DNA from: Duganella sp. Leaf126 | GTDB taxonomy: Bacteria; Pseudomonadota; Gammaproteobacteria; Burkholderiales; Burkholderiaceae_D | Direction: 5' to 3' | NCBI RefSeq assembly: GCF_001423125.1 | Contig: NZ_LMNW01000036.1 | Span: forward strand, 63,827 to 127,826 | Length of the DNA stretch: 64,000 nt | In this document: positions 15,740-31,235 of the stretch, one piece after another | Layout: the number at the start of each line of letters is the position of its first letter | Numbering within the stretch: the stretch's first letter is position 1 | Position numbers and translations under genes: made by a program | Notes under the pieces: model-generated | Databases searched by the model: none | Told to the model about the DNA's origin: nothing | What the model saw: only the letters and a program-made list of their open reading frames with translations

Positions 15740-16043
15740 TGAGCAGCGCTTTCAGCTCGCCCGACTCGAACATTTCGTTCATGATGTCCGAACCGCCGAT
15801 GAATTCGCCCTTGACGTAGAGCTGGGGAATGGTCGGCCAGTTCGAATAGTCCTTGATGCCTTGGCGCACTTCCGGATCTTCCAGCACATTGACCGTGGCA
15901 ATGTTTTCAACGCCACAAGATTTCAGGATCTGGATGGCGCGGCCGGAAAAGCCGCACTGCGGGAACTGGGCCGTGCCCTTCATGAACAGCACCACCGGGG
16001 TGTTGGTCACGGTCTCTTTGATCCAGGTTTGTACGTCGCTCAT
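15732..16043 (-). CDS. grxD: Monothiol glutaredoxin (Grx4/GrxD family)
   Basis: This 103-residue protein has the monothiol CGFS active site (FPQCGFSGRA), the glutathione-binding WPTIPQLYVKGEFIGGSDI stretch and full family length. GrxD proteins bind and hand over [2Fe-2S] clusters, often with a BolA partner; a BolA-family gene (ibaG) lies at 37395 in this window. It is co-transcribed with ubiX through an 8-bp overlap. Confidence 0.95.
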   Translation of the reverse strand: MSDVQTWIKETVTNTPVVLFMKGTAQFPQCGFSGRAIQILKSCGVENIATVNVLEDPEVRQGIKDYSNWPTIPQLYVKGEFIGGSDIMNEMFESGELKALLNG

Positions 16044-16115
16044 GGCTGCCTCGGTAATGAAATAATAGATGTCGACATTTTATAAGAAATGCGCCTGCCG
16101 CGTATCGCTGCCGGT

Positions 16116-18464
16116 TTAGCCGCGCAGTTTGGCGAACGCGGCGGCCATGGTGCCGCTGGCCGGTTGTTCGCGGGCAGCCTGTTTCTGGTGCTGGCCCATG
16201 CTCTTGCGGTCGTGGCGGTCGGCGCGTTGCTGGGGCTGGCTGCCCGGCTGCGGCGCGCTGTCGGTCAGGCGCATGGTGAGGGCGATGCGCTTGCGCTTTT
16301 CATCGACTTCGAGCACTTTTACCTTGACCACCTGGCCGGCCTTGACCACCGTGTGCGGATCCTTGACGAAGCTGTTCGACAGCGCCGAGATATGGACCAG
16401 GCCGTCCTGGTGCACGCCGATGTCGACAAACGCGCCAAACGCGGCCACATTGGTCACCACGCCCTCGAGGATCATGTCCGGGCGCAGGTCGCGCAGCTCT
16501 TCGACGCCTTCCTTGAAGGTGGCGGTGGTAAATTCCGGGCGTGGATCGCGGCCCGGTTTTTCCAGTTCTTTCAAAATATCGGTGACGGTCGGTACGCCGA
16601 ACTTGTCGTCCGCATACTTGGCCGGATTGAGCGACTTGATCAGCGCCGCTTCGCCGATCACGCCCTTGATATCCTTCTTGATGTCGGCCAGGATTTTTTC
16701 CACCAGCGGATACGATTCCGGGTGCACGGCCGACGCATCGAGCGGATTGTCGCCGCCGGTCACGCGCAGGAAGCCAGCGGCCAGCTCGAAGGTCTTGTCG
16801 CCCAGGCGCGGCACCGATTTCAGGGCGCTGCGCGAGGTGAACGCGCCTTTCGCATCGCGGTAGGTGACGATCGCCTGCGCCACCGACGCCGACAGGCCCG
16901 ACACCCGCGCCAGCAGCGGCGCCGACGCCGTATTCACATCGACGCCGACCGCATTGACGCAATCCTCGACCACGGCGTCGAGCGTGCGCGCCAGTTGCGT
17001 CTGCGACACGTCGTGCTGGTACTGGCCCACGCCGATCGACTTCGGATCGATTTTCACCAGTTCCGCCAGCGGGTCCTGCAGGCGGCGCGCGATCGAGACC
17101 GCGCCGCGCAGCGACACATCCATGTCCGGCAATTCGCGCGAAGCGAATTCCGAGGCCGAGTACACCGACGCGCCGGCTTCGGAGACGACGATCTTGCTCA
17201 TCTTGTGCTCGGGGTGGCGCTTGATCAGGTCCTGCGCCAGCTTGTCGGTCTCGCGCGAGGCGGTGCCATTGCCGATCGCAATCAGCGACACGTGATGCTT
17301 GGCGGCCAGCTTGGCCAGCGTATGGAGTGCGCCGTCCCAGTCGTTTTTCGGCTGGTGCGGATAGATGACGGCGGTATCGACCACCTTGCCGGTGGCGTCC
17401 ACCACCGCCACCTTGACGCCCGTGCGCAGGCCCGGATCGAGGCCGATGGTGGCGCGCTGGCCGGCAGGCGCGGCCAGCAGCAGGGCTTTCAGGTTGGTCG
17501 CGAAGACATTGATCGCCTCGAGCTCGGATTTTTCGCGCAGTGCGCCCATCAGCTCGGTGTCGAGGTGCATGAAGCTTTTTACGCGCCAGGTCCAGCGCGC
17601 GGTGTCGGCCAGCCACTTGTCGGCCGGGCGGCCCTGCGGCTTGATGCCGAAGCGGGCGGCGATGCGGCTCTCGCACGGGTTGTGCGGTGCGTCCCACTTC
17701 GGTTTTTCCGGTTCGCTGTCGAGGCGCAGCGCGACATCGAGTATGCCCTCGCGGCGGCCGCGCATCAGCGCCAGCGCGCGGTGCGACGGCACGCTGGCCA
17801 GGGGTTCCGAATAATCAAAGTAATCGGCGAATTTTTCGCCTTCTTCTTGTTTTCCTTCAATAACCTTCGACTGGACAATGCCATGCTCCTGTACGTATTC
17901 GCGCAGCGATTGCAGCAGGGTGGCGTCTTCGGCAAAGCGCTCCATCAGGATCTGCCGCGCGCCGTCGAGCGCAGCCTTGGTATCGGCCACGCCCGGATTG
18001 TTGCCGTCGGTCGTCGTAAACGGTTCGCGCAGGTAGTTGGCCGCCTCGGTGTCCGGATTGCGCGTGGGATCGGCCAGCAGGCCGTCGGCCAGCGGCGCCA
18101 GGCCTGCTTCGATGGCAATCTGGGCCTTGGTGCGGCGCTTCTGTTTATACGGCAGGTACAAGTCTTCGAGGCGGGTCTTGTCCGCGGCGTGCATGACCGC
18201 ATCGAGCAGGTCCGGCGTCATCTTGTTCTGCTCGGTGATCGACGCCACGATGGCAGCGCGGCGGTCTTCCAGTTCGCGCAGGTAGCGCAGCCGCTCTTCC
18301 AGCAGACGCAGCTGAACGTCGTCGAGGCCACCGGTCGCTTCCTTGCGGTAGCGCGCGATGAAGGGCACGGTGGCGCCCTCGTCGAGCAGGGCGATGGCGG
18401 CGGACACCTGGGCCGGTTTGGCGGCAAGTTCCAGGGCGAGGCGTTGTTCGATCGAAGGCAACAT
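16116..18464 (-). CDS. tex: Tex-family RNA-binding transcription accessory protein
   Basis: This protein of about 782 residues shows the Tex architecture: N-terminal helical Tex domain, a YqgF/RNase H-like fold (IGLDPGLRTGVKVAVVD), a helix-hairpin-helix pair (VSGLSASVAQAIVTYRD and SVPRLGDKTFELAAGFLRV) and a C-terminal S1 domain (GVVTNVAAFGAFVDIGVHQDGLVHISALS). After S1 comes a charged Gln/Arg-rich tail. The start at 18464 is preferred over 18473 because it alone has AGGA at 8-nt spacing. The protein binds nucleic acid and influences transcription and stress tolerance; details vary between species. Confidence 0.94.
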   Translation of the reverse strand: MLPSIEQRLALELAAKPAQVSAAIALLDEGATVPFIARYRKEATGGLDDVQLRLLEERLRYLRELEDRRAAIVASITEQNKMTPDLLDAVMHAADKTRLEDLYLPYKQKRRTKAQIAIEAGLAPLADGLLADPTRNPDTEAANYLREPFTTTDGNNPGVADTKAALDGARQILMERFAEDATLLQSLREYVQEHGIVQSKVIEGKQEEGEKFADYFDYSEPLASVPSHRALALMRGRREGILDVALRLDSEPEKPKWDAPHNPCESRIAARFGIKPQGRPADKWLADTARWTWRVKSFMHLDTELMGALREKSELEAINVFATNLKALLLAAPAGQRATIGLDPGLRTGVKVAVVDATGKVVDTAVIYPHQPKNDWDGALHTLAKLAAKHHVSLIAIGNGTASRETDKLAQDLIKRHPEHKMSKIVVSEAGASVYSASEFASRELPDMDVSLRGAVSIARRLQDPLAELVKIDPKSIGVGQYQHDVSQTQLARTLDAVVEDCVNAVGVDVNTASAPLLARVSGLSASVAQAIVTYRDAKGAFTSRSALKSVPRLGDKTFELAAGFLRVTGGDNPLDASAVHPESYPLVEKILADIKKDIKGVIGEAALIKSLNPAKYADDKFGVPTVTDILKELEKPGRDPRPEFTTATFKEGVEELRDLRPDMILEGVVTNVAAFGAFVDIGVHQDGLVHISALSNSFVKDPHTVVKAGQVVKVKVLEVDEKRKRIALTMRLTDSAPQPGSQPQQRADRHDRKSMGQHQKQAAREQPASGTMAAAFAKLRG

Positions 18465-18682
18465 GTGGGGCATCCTGAGCAGTGAAGCCCGGAATCATAC
18501 GCAATCTGGGCCAATCTGCCAGTCTTGACAGCGCAAATCAGTGGCGCAACCGGACCACCTGCGCCGCTAAGCGTGCCGAAACACCAATGGAACAGCGGGT
18601 TTTCGATAGAATCCGCAAACACGAACCCGTGTATGGCTGATAATATCGCCTGTTGCCGTATTTGAACCATCCTAGAACAACA

Positions 18683-21600
18683 ATGCGACCCATGGATTTT
18701 ACCCGCGACGACGCTTCCGAAGTAAAAGCTGCTCCTGCCGCGCCGGCAGCGCCGGCCGTCCCTGCACGTTTGACGCCGCCAGCGAATCAACTCTCGTACG
18801 CTGTCGCCACGTGGTTGCAGCGGGTGGACGCGGCAGCGCATCCGAAGGCCAAGCTCACGCCGCCGCCGGTCGATGCCGACCCCAAGCAGACCCAGTACCG
18901 CCTGATCTATGTGCTCGCGCCCACCAGCGGCGGCCGTCACGTGGCGCTGTGCCTGTACAAGGCGCGCTTGCGCTCGAACGGCGACGTGGCGGCCGCCACG
19001 CCGGTCAGCGAAATCTTTTCGCTGCTGTCGGCGCCGCCCAATTTCCTGGTGCCCGGCGACGAAGACCTGGTGCGCTTTTTCGTGGCGATGCGCAGCGGCC
19101 AGAATTCGCAGACCGGCTCGGCCACCGAGCCGCGCGGCAAGATCGGCGCGGCGCTGCTGCAGATGCTGGCCGAGCAGGACAAGCTGTTGTGGGCCAATTC
19201 CTGGGCCGACGTCGGCAACGGCCTGGTCTATCCATTGAAGGGCGGCGTGCTGCGCGAAGCCAACCTGGCGTGGCGCGAAGAGGGCAAGGGATTGCGCCTG
19301 GGCTGGGCCGTGCAGCCGGCGCCGGGCGCCCGCCATGCGGGCCAGGCCGGCGCCGACCAGGTCGATTACATGCTGCCCACCGATCCGCCGTGGTATATCG
19401 ACAACCTGTCCTGCGGCGTGCTGCAGCTGAACCAGGGCGGCACCGAGATTCCGCTGGCCGACCTGCAGGCGCTGGTGGCGCAGGCGCCGCTGCTGACCAA
19501 CCATGAAAAAATGCGCGTCTCGCAACTGCTGCTGGCCCACGGCCTGCAGCAGCTGATGCCGCTGCCGCAGCCGCTGCCGCAGCGCCTGCGCGACGACGTC
19601 AAGCCGCGTCCTGTGCTCACGCTCGACGCTGCCATGCTGGCCGACGGTTCGCTGCAGCGCTGGCACGATTTTGCCGTGCTCTCGTTCGACTACGACGGCG
19701 AGCGCGTGTCGTTCGACCCGTCGCAGCGCGTGGTGCGCCAGAAGGGTGACGTCACCGAGATCATCGAGCGCGACCAGGCGGCCGAAGCGGCGGCGCTGGC
19801 CATGCTGACCGACCGCGCGTTTACCGCGCCCACCACGCTGCCGCTCAGCAGCCTCAAGGGTGGTTTGCTGTTGCCCGACCAGGCCGAGTGGATACGCTTT
19901 GCGCGCGACGGCCTGGCCGAACTGAACGCAGCGGGCTGGAAGCTGGAAAAGACTGCCAAGTACCGCTACGACCTGCGCGACGTCGGCGACTGGTACGCCG
20001 ACGTCACGCCCGACGAGGCCGATGGCGGCCGGACCTGGTTCAACCTCGAACTGGGCATCCTGGTGGACCAGGAACGGGTGCCGCTGCTGCCGGTGCTGGT
20101 GCAGCTGATCCGCAGCGCACCGAACGATTTTACGCCCAAGGCCATCGCCCACCACGGCGACGACGACCAGATGCTGGCCACGCTGCCGGACGGCGCCCGG
20201 GTGGCGCTGCCGTGGGCGCGCATCAAGCCCATCCTGGGCACGCTCGGCGAGTTGTATTTCAACGACAAGATCAAGACCTCGCTGCGCATGGCCACGCTCG
20301 ATGCGGCACGGCTCGATGAGCTGGCCCGCAACGTCGAGATGGCGTGGACCGGCGGCGACGCGTTGCGCGAGATGGGCGCGCGCCTGAACCAGTTCGGCGC
20401 CGTCAAGCGCATCGCCACCCCGGCCGGCCTGCGCGCCACGCTGCGCGACTACCAGACCGACGGCCTGTCGTGGATGCAGTTCCTGCGCGAATACAATTTC
20501 GGCGGCATCCTGGCCGACGACATGGGCCTCGGCAAAACCGTGCAGACGCTGGCCCACATCCTGGTGGAAAAGGAAGCAGGGCGCCTGACCGCGCCGGCGC
20601 TGGTGATCGCCCCGACCAGCCTGATGGGCAACTGGCAGGAAGAGGCGGCCCGCTTCGCGCCCGACCTGAAAGTGCTGCTGTTGCAGGGCAAGGACCGGAT
20701 GGCGCAATTCGACCAGATCGAGGGGGCCGACCTGGTGCTGACCACCTACGCGCTGCTGCCGCGCGACGAGGAAAAGCTGCGCGAGCATGATTTCCACCTG
20801 GTCATCCTGGACGAATCGCACTACATCAAGAATACCCGCAGCAAGGCCGCCCAGAGTGCCGGCCTGCTGCGCGCGCGCCACCGCCTGTGCCTGTCCGGCA
20901 CGCCGCTGGAAAACCACCTGGGCGAACTGTGGTCGCAATTCCACTTCCTGCTGCCGGGCCTGCTCGGCGACGAGAAGGGCTTCAATACCGTGTTCCGCCA
21001 TCCGATCGAGCGCCAGGACGATCCGCTGCGCCGCTCGCTGCTGAACCGCCGCATCAAGCCCTTCCTGCTGCGCCGGACCAAGGACAACGTGGCCAAGGAA
21101 CTGCCGCCGAAAACCGAGATGGTGCGCCGCGTGGAACTGACCGGCGCCCAGCGCGACCTGTACGAAACCGTGCGCCTGGCGATGGACCAGAAAGTACGCG
21201 ACGAAATCGACCGCAAGGGCGTGGCGCGCAGCCAGATCGTGATCCTCGAAGCGCTGCTCAAGCTGCGCCAGGTCTGCTGCGATCCGCGCCTGGTGAAGTC
21301 GCTGTCGTCGAAGAAGCAGGCGGCCGGCTCGGCCAAGCTCACCGACCTGATGCAGATGGTCGAGGATCTGCTCGAAGAAAAGCGCAAGATCCTGGTCTTC
21401 TCGCAATTTACCAGCATGCTGGAACTGATCGAGCAGGAACTCGAGGCGCGCGACATCCCGTACGCCTTGCTCACCGGCGACACCAAGGACCGCAGCGCGC
21501 AGGTGGCGGCGTTCCAGCAGGGCGCCGTGCCGATTTTCCTGATCAGCCTGAAGGCTGGCGGCGTCGGACTGAACCTGACGGCAGCCGACACCGTGATCCA

Positions 21601-21844
21601 CTACGATCCGTGGTGGAACCCGGCCGCGGAAAACCAGGCCACCGACCGTGCCTGGCGCATCGGCCAGGACAAGCCGGTATTCGTGTATAAACTGATCGCC
21701 AAGGGCACGCTCGAGGAAAAGATCCAGATCCTGCAACAGAAGAAATCGGACCTGGCGCAATCGATCCTGGCAGAAGGGGAGTCGCAAAAAATGGCACTCA
21801 CGCAAGAAGACCTGCAACAGATCTTCGCGCCGCTGGTCGAGTAA
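18683..21844 (+). CDS. SNF2-family DEAD/DEAH-box ATPase (RapA/HepA-like)
   Basis: This protein of about 1053 residues carries a complete C-terminal Swi2/Snf2 motor: Q-like motif near DYQTDGLSWMQFL, Walker A DDMGLGKT near residue 614, DESH near residue 709, SGTPLENHLGELWSQ, GDTKDRSAQ, and motif V/VI ISLKAGGVGLNLTAAD...DRAWRIGQDK. The N-terminal 550 residues have no recognised SWIM zinc finger. Such enzymes translocate on duplex DNA and displace proteins or polymerase. The start is uncertain: ATG codons at 18683 and 18692 both lack a clear ribosome-binding site. The histidine kinase gene starts 3 bp after the stop, so the two are almost surely co-transcribed. Confidence 0.92.
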   Translation: MRPMDFTRDDASEVKAAPAAPAAPAVPARLTPPANQLSYAVATWLQRVDAAAHPKAKLTPPPVDADPKQTQYRLIYVLAPTSGGRHVALCLYKARLRSNGDVAAATPVSEIFSLLSAPPNFLVPGDEDLVRFFVAMRSGQNSQTGSATEPRGKIGAALLQMLAEQDKLLWANSWADVGNGLVYPLKGGVLREANLAWREEGKGLRLGWAVQPAPGARHAGQAGADQVDYMLPTDPPWYIDNLSCGVLQLNQGGTEIPLADLQALVAQAPLLTNHEKMRVSQLLLAHGLQQLMPLPQPLPQRLRDDVKPRPVLTLDAAMLADGSLQRWHDFAVLSFDYDGERVSFDPSQRVVRQKGDVTEIIERDQAAEAAALAMLTDRAFTAPTTLPLSSLKGGLLLPDQAEWIRFARDGLAELNAAGWKLEKTAKYRYDLRDVGDWYADVTPDEADGGRTWFNLELGILVDQERVPLLPVLVQLIRSAPNDFTPKAIAHHGDDDQMLATLPDGARVALPWARIKPILGTLGELYFNDKIKTSLRMATLDAARLDELARNVEMAWTGGDALREMGARLNQFGAVKRIATPAGLRATLRDYQTDGLSWMQFLREYNFGGILADDMGLGKTVQTLAHILVEKEAGRLTAPALVIAPTSLMGNWQEEAARFAPDLKVLLLQGKDRMAQFDQIEGADLVLTTYALLPRDEEKLREHDFHLVILDESHYIKNTRSKAAQSAGLLRARHRLCLSGTPLENHLGELWSQFHFLLPGLLGDEKGFNTVFRHPIERQDDPLRRSLLNRRIKPFLLRRTKDNVAKELPPKTEMVRRVELTGAQRDLYETVRLAMDQKVRDEIDRKGVARSQIVILEALLKLRQVCCDPRLVKSLSSKKQAAGSAKLTDLMQMVEDLLEEKRKILVFSQFTSMLELIEQELEARDIPYALLTGDTKDRSAQVAAFQQGAVPIFLISLKAGGVGLNLTAADTVIHYDPWWNPAAENQATDRAWRIGQDKPVFVYKLIAKGTLEEKIQILQQKKSDLAQSILAEGESQKMALTQEDLQQIFAPLVE

Positions 21845-21846
21845 GC

Positions 21847-22980
21847 ATGGCCACCGTCGCTCAGCTGGAACAAGCACTGCGCGCGTCGCAACAGGAGGCG
21901 GCGCGCTATCGCCAGCTGCTCGACCACAGCGGCGAAGTGAGCTGGATGATCGATTGCGCCAGCGGCGAACTCACCTGGCTGAGCCAGGCCGCCCTGAGCC
22001 AGTTCGGCTATACGCTGGAGACGGCGCGGCCGCTGGCCTGGGACCTGGCGCAGGAACTGGCGCCCCGGCTCGAACGCTACGAGTCTGGCGACCTCAGCCG
22101 CCGTCGCGTGCTGCGCGAAATCGAGCTGCCCCACGCGGACGGCCACCCGGTACCGGTGGCCATCGAATCGACGCTGATGCTCGATGCCGACGGCGTGCCG
22201 GTCTCGGTGCTGGGCGTGGTGCGCGACCTGCGCGAGCGGCGCGCACTGGCCGACCAGCAGAAAAAGTTCGCGTCGATGCTCTCGCACGAATTCCGCACGC
22301 CGCTGTCCACCATCGACGGCGCCGTGCAGCGGCTGGAAATGACCGGCACCCACCACGACGAAGGCACGCGCAAGCGCTACCGCAAGATCCAGACCGCGGT
22401 CGATCGCATGCTGGCCATGCTCGACGAGTACCTGTCGCCCGAGCGCATGGCCAGCATTGGCCGCGCCCGCCAACCGGACGAGATTTCTCCGGCCAACCTG
22501 CTCGAGTCGGTTGCCGACGCCGCGCGCGCCCGCCGCGCCCGGGTGGACCTGCATATCGGGGCGCTGCCGCAATGGATGCGCTGCGACCCGGCCGGGATCC
22601 GCCTGTGCCTGGACATCCTGATCGATAACGCCATCAAGTACACGCCGGCCGATACGCCCTTGGCCTTGAGCGGCAGGATGGCGCCCGAGGGCGGCGTCGA
22701 ATTCCTGGTGGGCGACCAGGGCGCCGGGGTGCCCGAGGCCGAACTGGACACGATCTTCGGGCGCGGCACGCGCGGCGCCAATGCCGCCGGCGTGGCCGGC
22801 TCCGGTCTGGGCCTGTACATGGCGCGTTCGATTGCCGATGTCCATGGCGGTACCGTCAGTGTGCGAAATGTTTCTGAAAGCGGCGCGGAATTCCGGATTT
22901 GGTTGCCGGCAGCCGCCAAGCCCGGGAAAAGCCTTGCGCGAGTGGGTAGCAACAGTGATAATTCCTCAGATACAGGCTGA
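21847..22980 (+). CDS. PAS-domain sensor histidine kinase, soluble
   Basis: This 377-residue protein has a PAS domain (about residues 18-125, beginning YRQLLDHSGEVSWMID), a dimerisation/phosphoacceptor helix with His147 in SHEFRTP, and a HATPase domain with the N-box LIDNAIKYTP near residue 261, DQGAGVPEAE and GSGLGLYMA near residue 318. There is no transmembrane segment or signal peptide, so it senses a cytoplasmic signal. It begins 3 bp after the SNF2 gene and is followed by its likely partner regulator 52 bp downstream. Confidence 0.92.
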   Translation: MATVAQLEQALRASQQEAARYRQLLDHSGEVSWMIDCASGELTWLSQAALSQFGYTLETARPLAWDLAQELAPRLERYESGDLSRRRVLREIELPHADGHPVPVAIESTLMLDADGVPVSVLGVVRDLRERRALADQQKKFASMLSHEFRTPLSTIDGAVQRLEMTGTHHDEGTRKRYRKIQTAVDRMLAMLDEYLSPERMASIGRARQPDEISPANLLESVADAARARRARVDLHIGALPQWMRCDPAGIRLCLDILIDNAIKYTPADTPLALSGRMAPEGGVEFLVGDQGAGVPEAELDTIFGRGTRGANAAGVAGSGLGLYMARSIADVHGGTVSVRNVSESGAEFRIWLPAAAKPGKSLARVGSNSDNSSDTG

Positions 22981-23032
22981 AACAACGCAGCACACTGGGC
23001 AGTTTGTCCGTAAAACATCGAATGGCGCATCA

Positions 23033-23713
23033 ATGACGCAAATACTGATCGTGGAAGACAATCTGGACTACGCCGAGGAAATGGCGGATTTCTTGACTGA
23101 ACTTCAGCACGAAGTGCACATCACGAATAACGCCAGCGATATGTGGACCGCGCTAAGCCATGGCAACGTGGGCGTGGTGGTCCTGGACCTCGGTCTGCCC
23201 GACGAAGACGGTTTCAACGTCATCCCGCGCATGCGCCAGCTGTACCCGCAGATCGGCTTGCTGGTGCTGACTGGCCGCGTGGCCTTCGACAACCGCATCC
23301 TCGGTCTGCGCCTGGGCGCCGACCATTATCTGACCAAGCCGATCAAGTTCCCGGAACTGGCCGCCCACATCGAGGCGCTGGACCGCCGCGTAGGACCGCA
23401 GGAAACGGCGCCGGCGCCAAGCAAGTGGACCTTGCGCGTCAGCGCCCGCCAGCTGGAACTGCAGGGCACGGCCATCACGCTGACGGAAAAGGAATGCAAT
23501 TTCCTGCACCTGCTGACGATTAACACCCGCCCCGTGCCGCGCCAGGTGATCGTGGCCGGCATCGGCGGCGACGATCCCGATGCCGGACGCCGGGTGGACA
23601 TGCTGGTGTACCGCCTGCGCAAGAAGGCCCGCACCGGTCTCGGCCAGGATCTGCCGCTGCGCAGCGCCTATGGCGAAGGCTACAGCCTGTCGGCCAGCTT
23701 CAACCTGTCCTGA
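23033..23713 (+). CDS. OmpR/PhoB-family response regulator
   Basis: This 226-residue protein has a receiver domain (acidic pocket VEDN near residue 7, phosphoacceptor Asp52 in VLDLGLPDEDG, Thr80, Lys102 in TKP) and a C-terminal winged-helix DNA-binding domain (about 125-220) ending with RLRKKARTGLG...RSAYGEGYSLS. The start at 23033 (MTQILIVEDN) is the family N-terminus; the frame is open further upstream only because of GC-rich sequence. It is cognate in position with the soluble PAS kinase. Its target genes are unknown, but the operon begins with a SNF2 ATPase. Confidence 0.93.
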   Translation: MTQILIVEDNLDYAEEMADFLTELQHEVHITNNASDMWTALSHGNVGVVVLDLGLPDEDGFNVIPRMRQLYPQIGLLVLTGRVAFDNRILGLRLGADHYLTKPIKFPELAAHIEALDRRVGPQETAPAPSKWTLRVSARQLELQGTAITLTEKECNFLHLLTINTRPVPRQVIVAGIGGDDPDAGRRVDMLVYRLRKKARTGLGQDLPLRSAYGEGYSLSASFNLS

Positions 23714-23768
23714 TTGTCGCGCCCGGCGCCATGCCCGGCGTGGCGGGGCGCATTACCCTGCATCGATT

Positions 23769-24470
23769 ATGGCCCGCCTGCCCCGTCTCATCGTTCCCCA
23801 CCAGCCCCATCACGTGATCCAGACCGGCAATAACGGGCAGGCGGTGTTCCACGACGACGACGATTATCTGGCCTTTCTCGGCTGGCTGCGCGCCGCGGCC
23901 AAGACCTACAAGGTGCAGATCCACGCCTATGTGCTGATGCCCAACCACCTGCACCTGCTGGTCACGCCTGCCGACGAAGACGGCCTGGGCCAGATGATGC
24001 AGTGGGTCGGCCGCTATTACGTGCCTTACTTTAACCAGAAATACGGCCGCAGCGGCACCTTGTGGAACGGCCGCTACAAAACCTCGCTGGTTGACGCCGA
24101 CGCCTATTTCATGTTGTGCAGCCGTTACATCGAATCGAACCCGGTGCGCAGCAGCCTGGTCGCCCGTCCGCAAGATTACCGCTGGTCCAGCTACTGTCAC
24201 CACGCCGGCATCCGCCCGGACGGGCTGATCGTCGACCATCCGAAGTTCTGGGCGCTGGGCAATACGCCATTCGACCGCGAGGCTGCTTACGTGGCGCTGT
24301 TCGATACCGTGCTGGGCAACGAGGACCTGGCCCGCATCGGCAACGCCCTGCTCAAGGGCTGGCCGCTAGGCTCGGACCAGTTCAAGGCCGCGCTACAGAA
24401 TCAGGTCAAGCGGCGCGTACTGCCTGCCAAGCGCGGGCGCCCAGCCAAGATCAAGCAAGAAAACGCATAA
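23769..24470 (+). CDS. REP-associated tyrosine transposase-like protein (RAYT, Y1 family)
   Basis: This 233-residue single-strand DNA transposase homologue has the HUH metal motif HLH at residues 60-62 (LMPNHLHLLV) and the typical NPVRSSLV...DYRWSSY segment. A candidate catalytic Tyr lies around residues 113-120. The N-terminus MARLPRLIVPHQPHHVIQTGNN is the usual form for a large group of solitary Y1 genes in beta- and gammaproteobacteria. Motif integrity suggests an intact protein. It ends with its own terminator and is followed by CGACTCCGACCC-type sequence. RAYTs are domesticated relatives of IS200 transposases that propagate REP palindromes. Confidence 0.88.
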   Translation: MARLPRLIVPHQPHHVIQTGNNGQAVFHDDDDYLAFLGWLRAAAKTYKVQIHAYVLMPNHLHLLVTPADEDGLGQMMQWVGRYYVPYFNQKYGRSGTLWNGRYKTSLVDADAYFMLCSRYIESNPVRSSLVARPQDYRWSSYCHHAGIRPDGLIVDHPKFWALGNTPFDREAAYVALFDTVLGNEDLARIGNALLKGWPLGSDQFKAALQNQVKRRVLPAKRGRPAKIKQENA

Positions 24471-24476
24471 AAACCG

Positions 24477-24515
24477 CCGCAGCGCCGCAGTAAATTCAGT
24501 CGCTGCGGTTTTTTT
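24477..24515 (+). terminator. Rho-independent terminator after the RAYT gene
   Basis: The perfect stem CCGCAGCG (24477-24484) with CGCTGCGG (24501-24508) has a 16-nt loop and is followed by seven T residues. Confidence 0.88.
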
Positions 24516-24527
24516 CGGACGCCATCT

Positions 24528-24590
24528 ACTCTGTCCCCAATTTAAAATTTTAAGAATATTTAATAATTTAATTCGACTCCGACCCTAATT
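24528..24590. other. Conserved-looking flank downstream of the RAYT gene
   Basis: An AT-rich block between the transposase terminator and gltB carries CTACTCTGTCCCCAATTT at 24527-24544 and AATTCGACTCCGACCCTAAT at 24570-24589. Read on the minus strand these are GGGGACAGAGT and GGGTCGGAGTCGAATT, two related motifs of a kind I recall beside similar Y1 genes. They may be element ends or recognition sites; this is recollection plus inference. Confidence 0.45.
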
Positions 24591-24663
24591 ATTGTCATTG
24601 TTTTTTGTATGGGATTGTTCTACTCTCGATGCTCATCGCCAAATCTGCCAGTGGAGAGTTCTC

Positions 24664-29412
<4,749 letters not shown>

Positions 29413-29432
29413 CGATCCAGCAGCCCAAGGTC

Positions 29433-29460
29433 CGTCATGCCCGCCTGCGCGGCAGTGACG
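29433..29460. repeat. Degenerate REP-like palindrome between gltB and gltD
   Basis: CGTCATGCCCGC, loop CTGC, then GCGGC and TGACG form an imperfect palindrome with the same CGTCA...TGACG ends and CCCGC/GCGG core as the clearer copies near 38.9 and 46.8 kb. It is degenerate, so the call is tentative. Confidence 0.45.
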
Positions 29461-29525
29461 GCGCGGCGATCCGCAGCGACGGTTGTGGACAGCCTCGGTT
29501 CAGCTAATAACTAAAGGATTTAATC

Positions 29526-30989
<1,464 letters not shown>

Positions 30990-31010
30990 ACCGCGACACC
31001 CTGTCGCCAG

Positions 31011-31053
31011 ACCCGGGAACGGGCGGGCCACGCCCGCGCGGCCCGGGTTTTTT
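31011..31053 (+). terminator. Rho-independent terminator after gltD
   Basis: An ACCCGGG/CCCGGGT outer stem (31011-31017 with 31042-31048), an inner GGGCG/CGCCC stem and a run of six T (31048-31053) close the gltBD operon. Confidence 0.88.
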
Positions 31054-31235
31054 GTCGCTTGAGCGCATGCCGAACGTGTAACAAATCGCGCTTGCTGTAA
31101 ATTGCTGACTTTGTGTTCAGTAGTACTGTATTATCTGCGATACATCATTGGTCACTTTGCCACGCACGCAGGTGCTTTCAGCAGGGATTGACCTTTCTGC
31201 ACTACAATACGGCATCAAAAATAAAGAGTTCCGTC

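Noticed and set aside
18218..21877. Minus-strand frame of about 1200 codons antisense to the SNF2 gene, running into tex
   Set aside because: It has no ribosome-binding site or recognisable domain; both plus-strand SNF2 and minus-strand tex proteins are complete.
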